64,000 bases of DNA from Deltaproteobacteria bacterium (GCA_021815305.1 JAKAHC010000002.1:1-64000); one strand, 5' to 3'. Positions 16,384 through 25,604 are shown, numbered from the stretch's first letter. The notes: generated by a model not told the origin, from the letters alone. Numbers and translations are program-made.

Positions 16384-17688
16384 ATGTTTCCTCCGGGACC
16401 CATCCTGATCGTAGATGACGAAGCGGGCATCCGGCAATCGCTCGAAGGCGTGCTGCGGGACGAGGGGTACGATTGCGCGGTCGCCCGCGATGGCGCCGAC
16501 GCCCTCTCGAAACTTTCGTCGCTTCGGCCCGCGCTGGTGCTTCTCGATATCTGGATGCCGGGAATGGACGGGATGGAGACGCTTCGGCGGATCAAGGAAT
16601 TGCAGCCCCGCACTCCGGTGATCATGATGAGCGGTCACACGACGATCTCGACCGCGATAAAGGCCACGAAGGTCGGCGCGACGGATTTCATCGAAAAGCC
16701 CCTGGAGATCGAGATCGTGTTGAACGCGATCCGCCGGGCACTGGAATCGCGTGATGCCCTGCAGGGCGTGGATGCGGGGGATGCCCCCGGCGAGGCCGGA
16801 TTCCACCCGGCCACGGGCGTCCCCGAACTTCCGTCCGTCGTCTTCAGGGAGCAGACGATGCGCGGGGCCCGCATGCCGCAGCGGACGCTTTCCCGCAGCG
16901 CGGTGATGTACGGACAGGGGTTGCATTCCGGGAAAAAGAGCGGCCTGATCTTCGAGCCGCTCGGTCCCGATTCGGGCATCCATTTCATGGGAGTCTCCGA
17001 CAACCAGGCGGTTCCCGCCCACCTGGACTACGTCGGATCGACCGGCTACGCCACGACGATTCGCCTGGGAAGCACGCAGGTGGCGACCATCGAGCACGTC
17101 ATGTCGGCGCTCAACGCTTTCGGTATCTGCAATCTCCTCATCAAATGCAACGGCGAGGTCCCCGTTCTCGACGGGTCGTCCCTGGAGTTCTGCGCACTGT
17201 TCGAAGAAGTCGGCGTCGAGAACCAGATCGGGGAGTGGCACCAGATCGCGGTGAGGGAACCCATCGGGGTCGAGGCCGGGGATGCTTCCATCCGCATCGA
17301 GCCTTGCGACGGCTTCGAGATCGATTACACGCTAGAATATCCGGCGCCGGTTGGCCGGCAACGGTTCGTCTTCCGCCTGGACGACCCGGCGGTCTACCGG
17401 AAAGAGATCGCTCCGGCGCGCACGTTCGGGTTCGTGAAGGACATCGGGGTGCTGCAACGGCAGGGACTTGCCCTCGGGGGCCGTTTCGACAACTTTGTTC
17501 TCTTCGGGGAAGAGGGACCGATCAACGACGCCCTCCGGTTTCCGGATGAACCGGTGCGGCACAAGATTCTGGACGCTATCGGGGACCTGTACCTTCTCGG
17601 CCGCCGCCTGCAGGCGCGGGTGGTCGCCAGCATGACGGGACACTCGCAGAACATCGCTGTCCTGAAGAAGGTGCGGGACCTGCTGTGA
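16384..17688 (+). CDS. lpxC: Receiver domain-LpxC fusion (UDP-3-O-acyl-GlcNAc deacetylase)
   Basis: A 434-aa fusion. Residues 5-122 are a complete response-regulator receiver: acidic pair D11/D12, phospho-acceptor D55 (LLDIWMPG), S83 and K105 (EKP), closest in style to NtrC/NtrX receivers. After a 40-residue linker, residues 165-434 are LpxC, the committed step of lipid A synthesis. Zn ligands H238 (IEHVMSAL), H393 and D397 (HKILDAIGD), and the general acid H420 (GHSQN) are intact. ATG 16384 is the only sensible start: the frame continues upstream only as a shadow of ilvD. No histidine kinase is adjacent. I infer that phosphorylation tunes lipid A output. Confidence 0.92.
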   Translation: MFPPGPILIVDDEAGIRQSLEGVLRDEGYDCAVARDGADALSKLSSLRPALVLLDIWMPGMDGMETLRRIKELQPRTPVIMMSGHTTISTAIKATKVGATDFIEKPLEIEIVLNAIRRALESRDALQGVDAGDAPGEAGFHPATGVPELPSVVFREQTMRGARMPQRTLSRSAVMYGQGLHSGKKSGLIFEPLGPDSGIHFMGVSDNQAVPAHLDYVGSTGYATTIRLGSTQVATIEHVMSALNAFGICNLLIKCNGEVPVLDGSSLEFCALFEEVGVENQIGEWHQIAVREPIGVEAGDASIRIEPCDGFEIDYTLEYPAPVGRQRFVFRLDDPAVYRKEIAPARTFGFVKDIGVLQRQGLALGGRFDNFVLFGEEGPINDALRFPDEPVRHKILDAIGDLYLLGRRLQARVVASMTGHSQNIAVLKKVRDLL

Positions 17689-17760
17689 TGCGCCCTCTCT
17701 CGGCCCGGTTCGCGTCCCTGTGGTCCCGTGATCCGCGGGTAGAACCGGGCGGCCCTCGGG

Positions 17761-17796
17761 CAAACCGTAATTTCAAGTGATACTTGCGGTTGTTTG
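17761..17796. promoter_or_regulatory. Interrupted inverted repeat, possible operator
   Basis: CAAACCG (17761-17767) and CGGTTGTTTG (17787-17796) form outer arms, and AAGT/ACTT an inner pair around GAT. It lies in an AT-rich island after lpxC and about 130 bp before the next gene, together with TAAC-ATACCGTTATCGTTA. Operator or small hairpin; no T-run follows. Confidence 0.4.
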
Positions 17797-17923
17797 AATA
17801 ACATACCGTTATCGTTACACAACATCCACTATTATGCGGTCCGGACGAAATGCCCGGGAGCGATCGGAGAGCATTCTTCATCTAACCTGCCGGGTGGGAG
17901 TCCGTTTCCACGGGAGGCGGGGC

Positions 17924-18637
17924 ATGCGGACGAGGAACGGGTGCCGGTACATCATCAAGGTGTTCGAGGCGCAGTGGGACCAGCACCACGACGAGACCGT
18001 CAAACCGTTTTTCGAACAACTGAAGCGGGACGCGAACGAAACCTACATGCGGCGCAACGGCGCGCAACAGGATCATCCGGGCCACGATGCCCTTTTCAGT
18101 TACGTCGTCTTCCAGAACGCGGAAGGCCTCAAGGATGCGCTCTACCACTACGACCAGGGCGTCGACCAGAGGAAGAAGATCGCATACATCGCCTGTCACG
18201 GAAAGCGGGGCGTCCTCAGCGCGGTGCGGGACATCAGCCGCAGGAAGCTCAAGAACATCCTCGCTCCCCTGACCAGTTACGACGGCCTGTACTTCGGCGC
18301 CTGCGACTTCGTCAACCGGAAGACCGCCGAGGTCCTGCTCGGGGGGGCGCAATATTCCAAATGGATCGCCGGGTACGAGAACTGGACCCCATGGCTCGAG
18401 GGAATCCTGTGCGACCTCATGTTCTTCCGGCTGCTCCTGAGCGGGAGATTCCTGCGGCCGAACACGAACGCCAGGTGGAACCCGGTTCACCGGCCCGAAG
18501 AGGTGGCGTTCCGTCTGTACGAACAGTTCCCGATGGCCCGGGACCTCCGTTTTTCCCTGTATTACAGGAAACCGGACCGTATCTGCTCGACGCTGGAGGA
18601 GCAACCCTCCCTGTGCCCCCCGCATCGAACCCGGTAG
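17924..18637 (+). CDS. Possible caspase/CHAT-fold protein
   Basis: A 237-aa soluble protein without signal peptide. The centre reads KKIAYIACHGKRG (H92) and, 35 residues on, YDGLYFGACDFVN (C127): a strand ending in a His-Gly, then a strand ending in a Cys, the order and surroundings of the catalytic dyad in caspase-like CHAT peptidases. The N-terminal FEAQWDQHHDETVKPFFEQLKR fits a helical lead-in; the C-terminal third is unknown. GGGAGGCGGGGC precedes ATG 17924, so earlier in-frame codons were not used. It lies 15 bp before a trypsin-like protease gene, probably in one operon. The peptidase assignment is inference and needs structure comparison. Confidence 0.6.
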   Translation: MRTRNGCRYIIKVFEAQWDQHHDETVKPFFEQLKRDANETYMRRNGAQQDHPGHDALFSYVVFQNAEGLKDALYHYDQGVDQRKKIAYIACHGKRGVLSAVRDISRRKLKNILAPLTSYDGLYFGACDFVNRKTAEVLLGGAQYSKWIAGYENWTPWLEGILCDLMFFRLLLSGRFLRPNTNARWNPVHRPEEVAFRLYEQFPMARDLRFSLYYRKPDRICSTLEEQPSLCPPHRTR

Positions 18638-18652
18638 GCAAAGGGGAGATGC

Positions 18653-19726
18653 ATGGCGGGAATCCGCAACGGAGCGTTCCACAGGATCCAGGAGGAGGAG
18701 GGAGACGGCCCCTTGCGTTCCGGAGGGCGCGAGGTTGACTCCCCGGAGAAAACCGACTCCGAACTGCTGGACGCTTACTCGCGGGCGGTGACGGCCGTGG
18801 TGGATGCGGTCGGTCCCGCCGTGGTCAGCGTATCCACAGGCCGGGAATCCCCCGGCGGGAACGGGGTCGAGGCGATCGGCGCCGGATCGGGAGTTCTCCT
18901 CACGCCGGACGGGTATGTGCTCACCAATCACCACGTCGCAAGGGATGCGGACCGGGTCCGCTTGACGCTCACGGACGGGTCGACCCTGGGAGCGGTGCGC
19001 GTGGGGTCGGATCCCCCGAACGATCTTGCGGTGGTGCGCGCGAACGGGTCCGGGTTGCCCTACGCCGCCCTGGGCGATTCCTCGACGCTCAGGGTGGGGC
19101 AGTTGGTCATCGCGATCGGGAACCCCCTGGGGTTCCAGTCCAGCGTGTCCACCGGGGTGATCAGCGCCACGGGCCGTGGAATGCGCAGCATGGAGGGCCG
19201 TCTGATCGAGAACGTGATTCAGCACACCGCTCCCTTGAACCCAGGCAATTCGGGGGGTCCGCTGGTCGACTCCCGGGGTCGGATCCTGGGGATCAACACG
19301 GCGATCATCGCGGCGGCGCAGGGAATCGGTTTTGCCGTGCCGGCGGCAACGGCCCGTCACGTGGTTTCGCAGTTGCTTGCCTATGGAAGGGTCCGCAGGG
19401 GATACCTTGGAATCGCGGGGCGGCCAAGGCCCCTGTCGAGGCGCATCGTGCGCTACTTCGGCCTCCCGCGGGAGGCGGGAGTGGAAGTGGTTTCCGTCGA
19501 ACCCGGCGGTCCGGCCGGCGCGTCCGGGATCCGTCCCGGCGACGTCGTCGTGGAGATGAACGGTCGCTCCGTGGAAAGCGTCGATGATCTGCACCGGCTT
19601 CTCTCGGAGGCGAAGGGCGCGGACAGGGCGCGACTCGGCCTGTTGCGGGGAAACGAGAGGATGACGATCGAGGTCGTGGTCGGGGAGGCGGCGGGGAAGC
19701 CGGATGCCGTCTCCGGGGAGGGCTGA
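18653..19726 (+). CDS. Trypsin-like serine protease with PDZ domain (HtrA/Deg family)
   Basis: A 357-aa HtrA-like protease. The catalytic triad is complete: His in LTNHHVA, Asp in PNDLAVVR, Ser in NPGNSGGPLVD. A PDZ domain follows (GVEVVSVEPGGPAGASGIRPGDVVVEMNG). The N-terminus (MAGIRNGAFHRIQEEEGDGP) is polar and shows no signal peptide or membrane anchor. Unlike standard DegP/DegS it would therefore be cytosolic unless a later start were used; none gives a clear signal. AAAGGGGAG precedes the ATG. It is 15 bp downstream of the possible caspase-fold gene, so two peptidase-like proteins may work together. Confidence 0.88.
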   Translation: MAGIRNGAFHRIQEEEGDGPLRSGGREVDSPEKTDSELLDAYSRAVTAVVDAVGPAVVSVSTGRESPGGNGVEAIGAGSGVLLTPDGYVLTNHHVARDADRVRLTLTDGSTLGAVRVGSDPPNDLAVVRANGSGLPYAALGDSSTLRVGQLVIAIGNPLGFQSSVSTGVISATGRGMRSMEGRLIENVIQHTAPLNPGNSGGPLVDSRGRILGINTAIIAAAQGIGFAVPAATARHVVSQLLAYGRVRRGYLGIAGRPRPLSRRIVRYFGLPREAGVEVVSVEPGGPAGASGIRPGDVVVEMNGRSVESVDDLHRLLSEAKGADRARLGLLRGNERMTIEVVVGEAAGKPDAVSGEG

Positions 19727-19910
19727 AAGCCCTTCCCCAGGGATCGATGAAGGTCCCCGTCGAACCGGATTCCTCATGCAGCATCCCGGGAGAAGAGGGC
19801 CCGACCCGAGTCGAATCGTGCGTCGCCGGAGGGGAAGCCGGCGGACATGGTGTATCCCGAACTCCCGGAAAATCCCGCTGCGAAGGGATGTTTTTCCTTA
19901 AATGGGAATT

Positions 19911-19929
19911 TATACTGTCAGGTAGACAG
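19911..19929 (+). promoter_or_regulatory. -10-like element overlapped by a CTGTC/GACAG palindrome
   Basis: TATACT (19911-19916) is followed and overlapped by CTGTC-N5-GACAG (19915-19929). This is 51 bp before the small gene at 19980 and suggests a repressor-controlled promoter. The -35 region is weak. Confidence 0.4.
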
Positions 19930-19979
19930 GTCCGTTGTCCATCAACCTTGCTTTTGTGACAAGTCGAAGGGAGGAGGAC

Positions 19980-20249
19980 ATGGAAAGGTACCACGTGGAG
20001 TCGCCTCACACCCCCCAGGAATGCCTGAGGGCCCTGGACGAGATCCTGGGGAAAGGTTCGGGAGTCCTGGCCAAGTACGAGTGGGGCTGCATGTCCGGGG
20101 ATCACACGGGCTATGCCACCCTGGACGCGCGCAGCGAGTCCGAGGCCAAGGAGATCATCCCGGAATTCTTGCGGGGAAAGGCACGGGTCGTCAAGTTGAG
20201 CAAATTTACGCAGGAGCAGATCCGGGAGTTCCACAAGAAGTCGGCGTGA
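19980..20249 (+). CDS. Small alpha/beta protein of unknown function
   Basis: An 89-aa cytosolic protein with a strong ribosome site (GGGAGGAGG) 4 nt before the ATG. Its pattern YHVESPHTPQECLRALDEILG - WGCMSGDHTGYATLDA - SESEAKEIIPEFLRG - ARVVKLSKFT (strand-helix-strand-strand-helix-strand) fits a ferredoxin-like dimeric alpha/beta barrel such as DUF3303-type proteins; this is inference from the pattern. It has its own likely promoter and is followed by a strong hairpin, so it is a monocistronic unit. Confidence 0.7.
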   Translation: MERYHVESPHTPQECLRALDEILGKGSGVLAKYEWGCMSGDHTGYATLDARSESEAKEIIPEFLRGKARVVKLSKFTQEQIREFHKKSA

Positions 20250-20253
20250 GACC

Positions 20254-20290
20254 GATCGGGGAGAGGGAGAGGTTCTCCCTTTCCCCGATC
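20254..20290. terminator. Hairpin between convergent genes
   Basis: GATCGGGGA (20254-20262) pairs with TCCCCGATC (20282-20290), and AGGGAGA with TCTCCCT inside. It lies just after the stop of the 89-aa gene and before the convergent lipM-like gene, so it may act in both directions; there is no T-run. Confidence 0.6.
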
Positions 20291-20392
20291 CTCCTGATCG
20301 GCATTCCACCCGATCGGCGATTTTTCCGGTTCTTTTTTCGGATCGCGAAACGTTTCGACCGGCCGGCTGCGGGAGTCGTCGCGTGGCCGGGA

Positions 20393-21232
20393 TCAGGCCG
20401 TCCCTGGCGCAGCGGTGACGGGGGGGGCGGGGCCGTCGCGAGGCAGTGCGTATCTTCCTTCGGCGAGGGCGGCCACCTTCTCCCGCTCCGCGCAGGTGAG
20501 CGCCGAAGGGACAAGGGTGACGCCGAGCGCCGCAGCGAACGCATCCGCGAGTCCCCGCATCAATGTCTCTTTCGGGATCCTCACCCCCAGCGTCGACAGG
20601 CTGGCCACCGAGCGATCCAGCCCGGAAGGTTTCTCCCGAAGGAAACCGACCGCGGTTTCCAACCGGTCCTGCAGCGGGATGGAGCCATGCTGGAAGATCG
20701 CGTCTCTCGTCCGGCGCTGCGCGTTGCCGCCGACCTTCCGCCCTTCGACCAGGATGTCGAAGCTCTCCAGCCCCGCGTAGCAGAAAGAGGTTCGCGCGCC
20801 GAGTCCCGATGCCTCCGGCGTCCCATCGAATTCGTCGACGGCGTACCCTGCCCGCAGCCCCAATCCTCGATAGAACGCCAGCAGGAAGCGGTTCAGGGTA
20901 CGGTACGAATCCCTGACGGACATGGGAAAAGGGAGATGGCGAGGAGCGCAGACGATCGCGTAGGTCAGTTCGTCGTCGTGATAGATCACGCCCCCCCCCG
21001 TGATCCTTCGGACCACATCGACCCTTCCCTGCCGGCAGCGCGGGAGGTCGAGCACCCTGTCGGGATCCTGGAACCGTCCCAGCGATAGCGCCGGGGGATT
21101 CCATCCGTAGAGGCGGAGTACGGGCCGGGATGCCCCGGGGTCGAAACCGTCCAGCAGCGCCTCGTCGATCGCCATGTTGTCGGCCCCGTTTCGCGGGCCG
21201 GTGAAGATGAGGCGCCAGTCCTTCCCTAACAT
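20393..21232 (-). CDS. Octanoyltransferase LipM-like / lipoate-protein ligase family
   Basis: A 279-aa protein of the BPL/LplA/LipB fold. RRITGGGVIYHDDELTY is the acyl-binding signature; C151 (TSFCYAG) followed by GRKVGGNAQRR and IFQHGSI matches the LipM pattern, where that Cys carries the octanoyl group. The conserved lysine is K166. It would attach octanoate or lipoate to carrier domains, most obviously GcvH of the operon in which it is the last gene (it overlaps gcvPB by 7 nt). Lipoate-protein ligase activity instead of octanoyl transfer cannot be excluded. No LipA is in the window. Confidence 0.83.
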   Translation of the reverse strand: MLGKDWRLIFTGPRNGADNMAIDEALLDGFDPGASRPVLRLYGWNPPALSLGRFQDPDRVLDLPRCRQGRVDVVRRITGGGVIYHDDELTYAIVCAPRHLPFPMSVRDSYRTLNRFLLAFYRGLGLRAGYAVDEFDGTPEASGLGARTSFCYAGLESFDILVEGRKVGGNAQRRTRDAIFQHGSIPLQDRLETAVGFLREKPSGLDRSVASLSTLGVRIPKETLMRGLADAFAAALGVTLVPSALTCAEREKVAALAEGRYALPRDGPAPPVTAAPGTA

Positions 21233-22671
21233 CCGAAGTGGCAGACTTTCTGCTCGCGGGCCGCCTTGGTCTCGTCGGGCCGCGAGATCGGGGTCGTCAC
21301 CGGCGCCCGTTTGAGCGCGGCGGGATCCTTCTCCGCCAGGACAGCCGCCTCGCGCATGGCTTCGATGAAGGCGTCCAGCGTCGCCTTACTCTCGGTCTCG
21401 GTCGGCTCGATCATGATCGCCTCTTTCACGATCAACGGGAAGTAGACCGTCGGTGGGTGGAACCCCTTGTCGATCAGGAACTTGGCGATGTCGATCGCGC
21501 GGATGTCGTGCCGGAGCTGCCGGCTGGCCGAGAAGACGCACTCGTGCATGCAGGTCTGGTCGTAAGGGAGATCGTAGAGGTCTTTCAGGCGGGCCAACAC
21601 GTAATTGGCGTTCAGGACCGCGAGTTCCCCGGCATCGATCAGCCCTTCCTTCCCCAGCATCAGCGTGTAGCCGTACGCCCTGGCGATCACTCCGAAGTTC
21701 CCGAAGAAGTTCGCCGTCCTGCCGATGCTCAAGGGACGATCCGAATCCAGCGAGAAGCGGCCGTCCCCCCCCTCGACGACCCGGGGAACGGGAAGGTAGG
21801 GGACGAGCGCCTGTTTCACGCCAACCGGCCCGCTGCCGGGTCCGCCGCTCCCGTGCGGTGTGCCGAAGGTCTTGTGCAGGTTGACGTGGACCACGTCGAA
21901 ACCCACGTCTCCGGGCCGCAGCTTGCCGAGGATGGCGTTCAGGTTGGCCCCGTCGTAGTAGACCAGGGCGTCCACGGCGTGCGCCAGGGCGCAGATCTCC
22001 TTGATGTGCGGGTTGAAGAGGCCGAGGGTATTGGGGCAGGTCATCATCACCGCCGCGACCTCCCCGGAGAGCGCGGCCTTGTACTTTTCCCGGTCCATGT
22101 CCCCGCAGGCGTCGGTGGGGACGGTGACGATCTCGTAGCCGACCATGGCGGCGGATGAGGGGTTGGTGCCGTGGGAGGAGTCGGGGACGATGACGTACCT
22201 CTTCCGGTTCCCCTTCGCCTTGTGGTAGGCGGCGATGAGCATGATGCCGGTGACCTCGCCGTGTGCCCCGGCCAGGGGCTGGCAGGTGACCGCGTCCATC
22301 CCCGTGATCTCTTCCAGCAGTTTCCCCATGCGATGGAGGATCGCCAGCGCCCCCTGGGAGAACTTCTCCCCCCCCGGCAACAGCGGGACCATCGGGTGGA
22401 ACGGCGTGAAGAGGCGCGCTCCCTCCTCCAGCGCCTTGGCGTTGTACTTCATGGTGCAGGAGCCCAGCGGGTAGAAGGTGGTGTCCACTCCGATGTTGCG
22501 GCGGGAGAGCTGGGTGAAGTGGCGCACTACGTCCAGTTCGGAAAGCTCCGGAAGCCCGGCGGGTTCGCCGCGAAGGAACCCCGCGGGCAACGGCGAGGCC
22601 GCCGGCACGTCTCCGGCCGGCAGGCGGACTCCGGCCCGGCCGTCGACGGATTTCTCGTAGATCAGTTCCAT
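21226..22671 (-). CDS. gcvPB: Glycine dehydrogenase (decarboxylating) subunit 2
   Basis: A 481-aa PLP subunit of the split P-protein, which decarboxylates glycine and passes aminomethyl to lipoyl-GcvH. The PLP lysine lies in [32 protein letters not shown] and [13 protein letters not shown] are family landmarks. The start at 22671 overlaps gcvPA by 10 nt; the frame is open upstream for another kilobase, but that part is a shadow. The protein ends in CHFGC. Fourth gene of gcvT-H-PA-PB-lipM. Confidence 0.95.
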   Translation of the reverse strand: MELIYEKSVDGRAGVRLPAGDVPAASPLPAGFLRGEPAGLPELSELDVVRHFTQLSRRNIGVDTTFYPLGSCTMKYNAKALEEGARLFTPFHPMVPLLPGGEKFSQGALAILHRMGKLLEEITGMDAVTCQPLAGAHGEVTGIMLIAAYHKAKGNRKRYVIVPDSSHGTNPSSAAMVGYEIVTVPTDACGDMDREKYKAALSGEVAAVMMTCPNTLGLFNPHIKEICALAHAVDALVYYDGANLNAILGKLRPGDVGFDVVHVNLHKTFGTPHGSGGPGSGPVGVKQALVPYLPVPRVVEGGDGRFSLDSDRPLSIGRTANFFGNFGVIARAYGYTLMLGKEGLIDAGELAVLNANYVLARLKDLYDLPYDQTCMHECVFSASRQLRHDIRAIDIAKFLIDKGFHPPTVYFPLIVKEAIMIEPTETESKATLDAFIEAMREAAVLAEKDPAALKRAPVTTPISRPDETKAAREQKVCHFGC

Positions 22672-23996
22672 AGCGCGGTCTCCAGTTCCCTTGCCAGAAG
22701 GTCGATCTGATCCCTGGACCGTTTCTCCGTCACCGTCACCAACAGGCCGTGCTCCGCCCCGGGGTAGTATGGGCCAAGGGGCACGCCGGCGGCGATTCCC
22801 CGTTTCAGAAGGGAAGAAACCACTTCCCCGGCCGGCCGGGGGAGACAGAGGGTGAACTCGTTGAATGTGGGGGCGCCGGAAAGGGCCGTGACCCCCCGGA
22901 TCGCCGTCAGGACGCCCTTCGCGTACTCGGCCTTGTCGCGGTTCCTCATCGCGAGGTCCGTGAGCCCCCGCCTCCCCAGGCACGAAAGGAAGATCAGGCC
23001 CCGAAGGGCGCAAAGGCTCTGGTTGCTGCAGATGTTGGAGGTCGCCTTCTGCCGCTTGATGTGCTGCTCGCGCGCCTGGAGCGTAAGGACGAATCCGCGG
23101 CGCCCCTCGCGGTCGACGGTTTCGCCGACGATCCGGCCGGGGACGTTCCGGATGTACTGTTTCCCGGCGGCCAGAAAACCGAAGGACGGTCCGCCGAAGG
23201 AGAGGGGGTTCCCCAGGCTCTGGCCGTCGCCCACGGCGATGTCGGCCCCCATCTCCCCCGGGGTTTTCAGCAGGCCGAGGGAGACGGCGTAGACGGAGGA
23301 CACCAGCAGCGCGCCGCACCGGTGCGCCTGTCCGGCGAGGTCGCCGTAATCGGCAACGCAGCCGAAAAAGGTCGGGTTCTGCACCAGCACTGCGGCGGTA
23401 CGGTCGTCGATCTCCCGGGAAAACCGACTGCGGTCCGATTCCCCGCACACCGGCGGGAGCTCCACGACCTCGACCGGCAGGTTGGCGAGGTAGGTCCGGA
23501 CGATCGACCTGCTGAAGGGGTTCACCGCGCCGTCCAGGAGGATCCGGCTTCGTCCGGTGATGCGGAGCGCCATCAGGGCGGCTTCGGCCAGTGCGGTACC
23601 TCCGTCGTAGAGGGATGCGTTGGAGGAAGCAAGCCCCGTCAGCCGGCAGATGGCGGTCTGGTACTCGAAGAGCGCCTGGAGAGTCCCCTGGGAGCATTCG
23701 GGCTGGTACGGGGTGTAGGCGGTGTAGAACTCGGAGCGGCCCGCCAGGTGGTCCACCGCCGCGGGGATGATGTGGTCGTAGAAGCCGCCGCCGACGAAGG
23801 GGACGACGTCCGCGTTCCGCCCCGCAAGTTCCTGCAGTCGGGTCATCATCTCGAACTCCGACATCCCGGGGGGCAGGTCGAAGGAACGCGCGCGGAGCGC
23901 CTGGGGGATGGAATGGAACAGGTCGCCGACGCTCCCGACGCCGATCGCGGCGAGCATTTCCCGGATCTCTTCCCGTGTGTGCGGCGTGAAACCCAT
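22662..23996 (-). CDS. gcvPA: Glycine dehydrogenase (decarboxylating) subunit 1
   Basis: A 444-aa subunit of the two-component P-protein. [63 protein letters not shown] and [15 protein letters not shown] are typical GcvPA segments. It forms an alpha2-beta2 enzyme with GcvPB. The N-terminus starts 1 bp after the gcvH stop. The split form is usual in many anaerobes, in contrast to the fused GcvP of enterobacteria. Confidence 0.95.
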   Translation of the reverse strand: MGFTPHTREEIREMLAAIGVGSVGDLFHSIPQALRARSFDLPPGMSEFEMMTRLQELAGRNADVVPFVGGGFYDHIIPAAVDHLAGRSEFYTAYTPYQPECSQGTLQALFEYQTAICRLTGLASSNASLYDGGTALAEAALMALRITGRSRILLDGAVNPFSRSIVRTYLANLPVEVVELPPVCGESDRSRFSREIDDRTAAVLVQNPTFFGCVADYGDLAGQAHRCGALLVSSVYAVSLGLLKTPGEMGADIAVGDGQSLGNPLSFGGPSFGFLAAGKQYIRNVPGRIVGETVDREGRRGFVLTLQAREQHIKRQKATSNICSNQSLCALRGLIFLSCLGRRGLTDLAMRNRDKAEYAKGVLTAIRGVTALSGAPTFNEFTLCLPRPAGEVVSSLLKRGIAAGVPLGPYYPGAEHGLLVTVTEKRSRDQIDLLARELETALWN

Positions 23997-23997
23997 C

Positions 23998-24372
23998 TCA
24001 GAGCCCCTTGCAGTACTCGTCGTACCGCTCCCTGCGCATCAGCTTCGACGTCTCGGCAGGATCGGCCATCTGGAGCCGCGCCATCCACGCCTCCTCCTCG
24101 GGGGAGGAGTTCACGATTTCCGGGGAAGCGTTCAGCGCCTCGTTGACGGAGATCACCTTTCCGGAAACCGGCGCGTAAATGTCGCTTGCCGCCTTCACCG
24201 ACTCGATGGCGCAGAGAACGTCGAACTGCTTCACCGTCTTTCCCGCCGCGGGGAGCTCCACGAAGGTGATATCGCCCAGCTGGTGCGCCGCGTAGTCCGT
24301 GATCCCCACCGTGGCGATGTTCCCGTCGATCTTCACCCACTCGTGTTCCTTGGTGTAGAACGTCATGGTCAT
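23998..24372 (-). CDS. gcvH: Glycine cleavage system H protein
   Basis: A 124-aa lipoyl carrier. The lipoyl lysine is K60 in [15 protein letters not shown], flanked by the usual EWVK and [19 protein letters not shown] strands. It shuttles the aminomethyl group from GcvPA/B to GcvT. AAGGAG precedes ATG 24372 by 8 nt. The lipM-like gene at the end of the operon would supply its acyl group. Confidence 0.96.
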   Translation of the reverse strand: MTMTFYTKEHEWVKIDGNIATVGITDYAAHQLGDITFVELPAAGKTVKQFDVLCAIESVKAASDIYAPVSGKVISVNEALNASPEIVNSSPEEEAWMARLQMADPAETSKLMRRERYDEYCKGL

Positions 24373-24408
24373 GACGCTTCTCCTTGGGAAATGGTGATCG
24401 GTCCGCCG

Positions 24409-25500
24409 CTACCGGCGGACCGATCCTTCTCTGTAGAATGGCAACCCGCAGACGCTGGCCGTCATGCTGACGTTGTCGTGGCGGATCGTGAGCTCCGCCC
24501 CGATCGTCGCGGCGTTCGGGGCCACCAGGCCGAGCCCGATGCCGCAGCCGAGCATGGGCGAGAAGCCCCCGCTCGTCGTGGTGCCCACCTGCGCGCCGCC
24601 GCTCCAGATCTCGTAATGGTGGCGGGGGGAGCGCCGGGAGTCCATCCGGAAGGCGACCTTGGTGCGCCTGCATCCCGCGACCCGCTGCGCCAGCAGGGCA
24701 TCCTTGCCGACGAACCGCTTGTCGAAATCCACAAAGCTTCCGAGCCCCGCCTCCAGCGGGGTGATCGTTTCGTCGAGGTCGTTGCCGTAGAGGCTGTACC
24801 CCACCTCGAGCCGCAGGAGATCCCGCGCCCCCAGGCCCGCGGGCTTCATCCGGGGGTCTGCGAGGAGCAGGTCCCACAGCTCGACGATTTTCTCCGACGG
24901 CAGGAAGATCTCGTACCCCAGTTCGCCGGTGTAGCCCGTGCGGCTCACGATCGCCCTGCTGCCCAGGAGGTCCATGGTGATGAAGCGGAAGTAGGGGACG
25001 GAAGCGATTTCCGGGCCGAGCAGATCGGTCAGGATGTCCCTGGACAGCGGCCCCTGCGGGTCGAGCTTTCCGGTGGCGGCGGAGATGTCGGTGAGGAGGG
25101 CGCCATCCCGGAGGCGCGAGCCGATGACGCGGAAATCGTTGTCGGAGGTCGCAGCGTTGACCACGATCATGGCCTTGTCGGGGGCCAGGCGGAAGACGAT
25201 CAGGTCGTCGGCGATCCCCCCTTGCTCGTTGAGGAGGAAACCATAGCGGGAGCGTCCTTCCGGGATGGTGGCGACGGAGAAGGTGAAGATGTCTTCGAGA
25301 CCTCCGCCGATGATGTCGCCGACGAAGAGGAACTCGCCCATGTGGCAGATGTCGAAGAGTGCGGCCTTTTCCCGGCACCAGCGGTGCTCGGCGAGGATCC
25401 CCTCGTACTGGATCGGCATGTTCCAGCCGCCGAAGGGGGCCATGAGGGCCTTCCGGTCCCGGTGCCTGCCGACCAGGGGTGTTTCCCTCAGAGGCTCCAT
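24409..25500 (-). CDS. gcvT: Glycine cleavage system T protein (aminomethyltransferase)
   Basis: A 363-aa tetrahydrofolate-dependent aminomethyltransferase. FGGWNMPIQYEGILAEH near the N-terminus, LFDICHMGEF, RTGYTGELGYEIFLP and the C-terminal SGGFSPMLGCGIGLGLV are family landmarks. The start is ATG 25500, preceded by AAGGGAGG at 7 nt; the frame is open further upstream without a ribosome site. First gene of the glycine cleavage operon, directly behind a good promoter. The short leader leaves no room for a glycine riboswitch. Confidence 0.95.
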   Translation of the reverse strand: MEPLRETPLVGRHRDRKALMAPFGGWNMPIQYEGILAEHRWCREKAALFDICHMGEFLFVGDIIGGGLEDIFTFSVATIPEGRSRYGFLLNEQGGIADDLIVFRLAPDKAMIVVNAATSDNDFRVIGSRLRDGALLTDISAATGKLDPQGPLSRDILTDLLGPEIASVPYFRFITMDLLGSRAIVSRTGYTGELGYEIFLPSEKIVELWDLLLADPRMKPAGLGARDLLRLEVGYSLYGNDLDETITPLEAGLGSFVDFDKRFVGKDALLAQRVAGCRRTKVAFRMDSRRSPRHHYEIWSGGAQVGTTTSGGFSPMLGCGIGLGLVAPNAATIGAELTIRHDNVSMTASVCGLPFYREGSVRR

Positions 25501-25536
25501 GGCGTTCCTCCCTTTCGGCGGGTTACCGGGGGCTTC

Positions 25537-25565
25537 ACTGTATCCGATCTGCAGCACGTTGTAAA
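25537..25565 (-). promoter_or_regulatory. Promoter of the glycine cleavage operon
   Basis: On the minus strand TTTACA (25565-25560) and TACAGT (25542-25537) are 17 bp apart, 5 of 6 and 4 of 6 consensus matches. The transcript would start near 25530, giving a leader of about 30 nt before gcvT. Confidence 0.65.
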
Positions 25566-25604
25566 TCCGGCGGATCCCCCCGTCGGCGCGGTTCCCTGTA
25601 ACGG

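Noticed and set aside
19747-19959. 70-codon frame after the HtrA-like gene
   Set aside because: No ribosome site, no recognisable pattern, and it overlaps the probable promoter of the next gene.
25501-25604. Glycine riboswitch upstream of gcvT
   Set aside because: The leader from the likely promoter is only about 30 nt and the conserved aptamer cores are absent.
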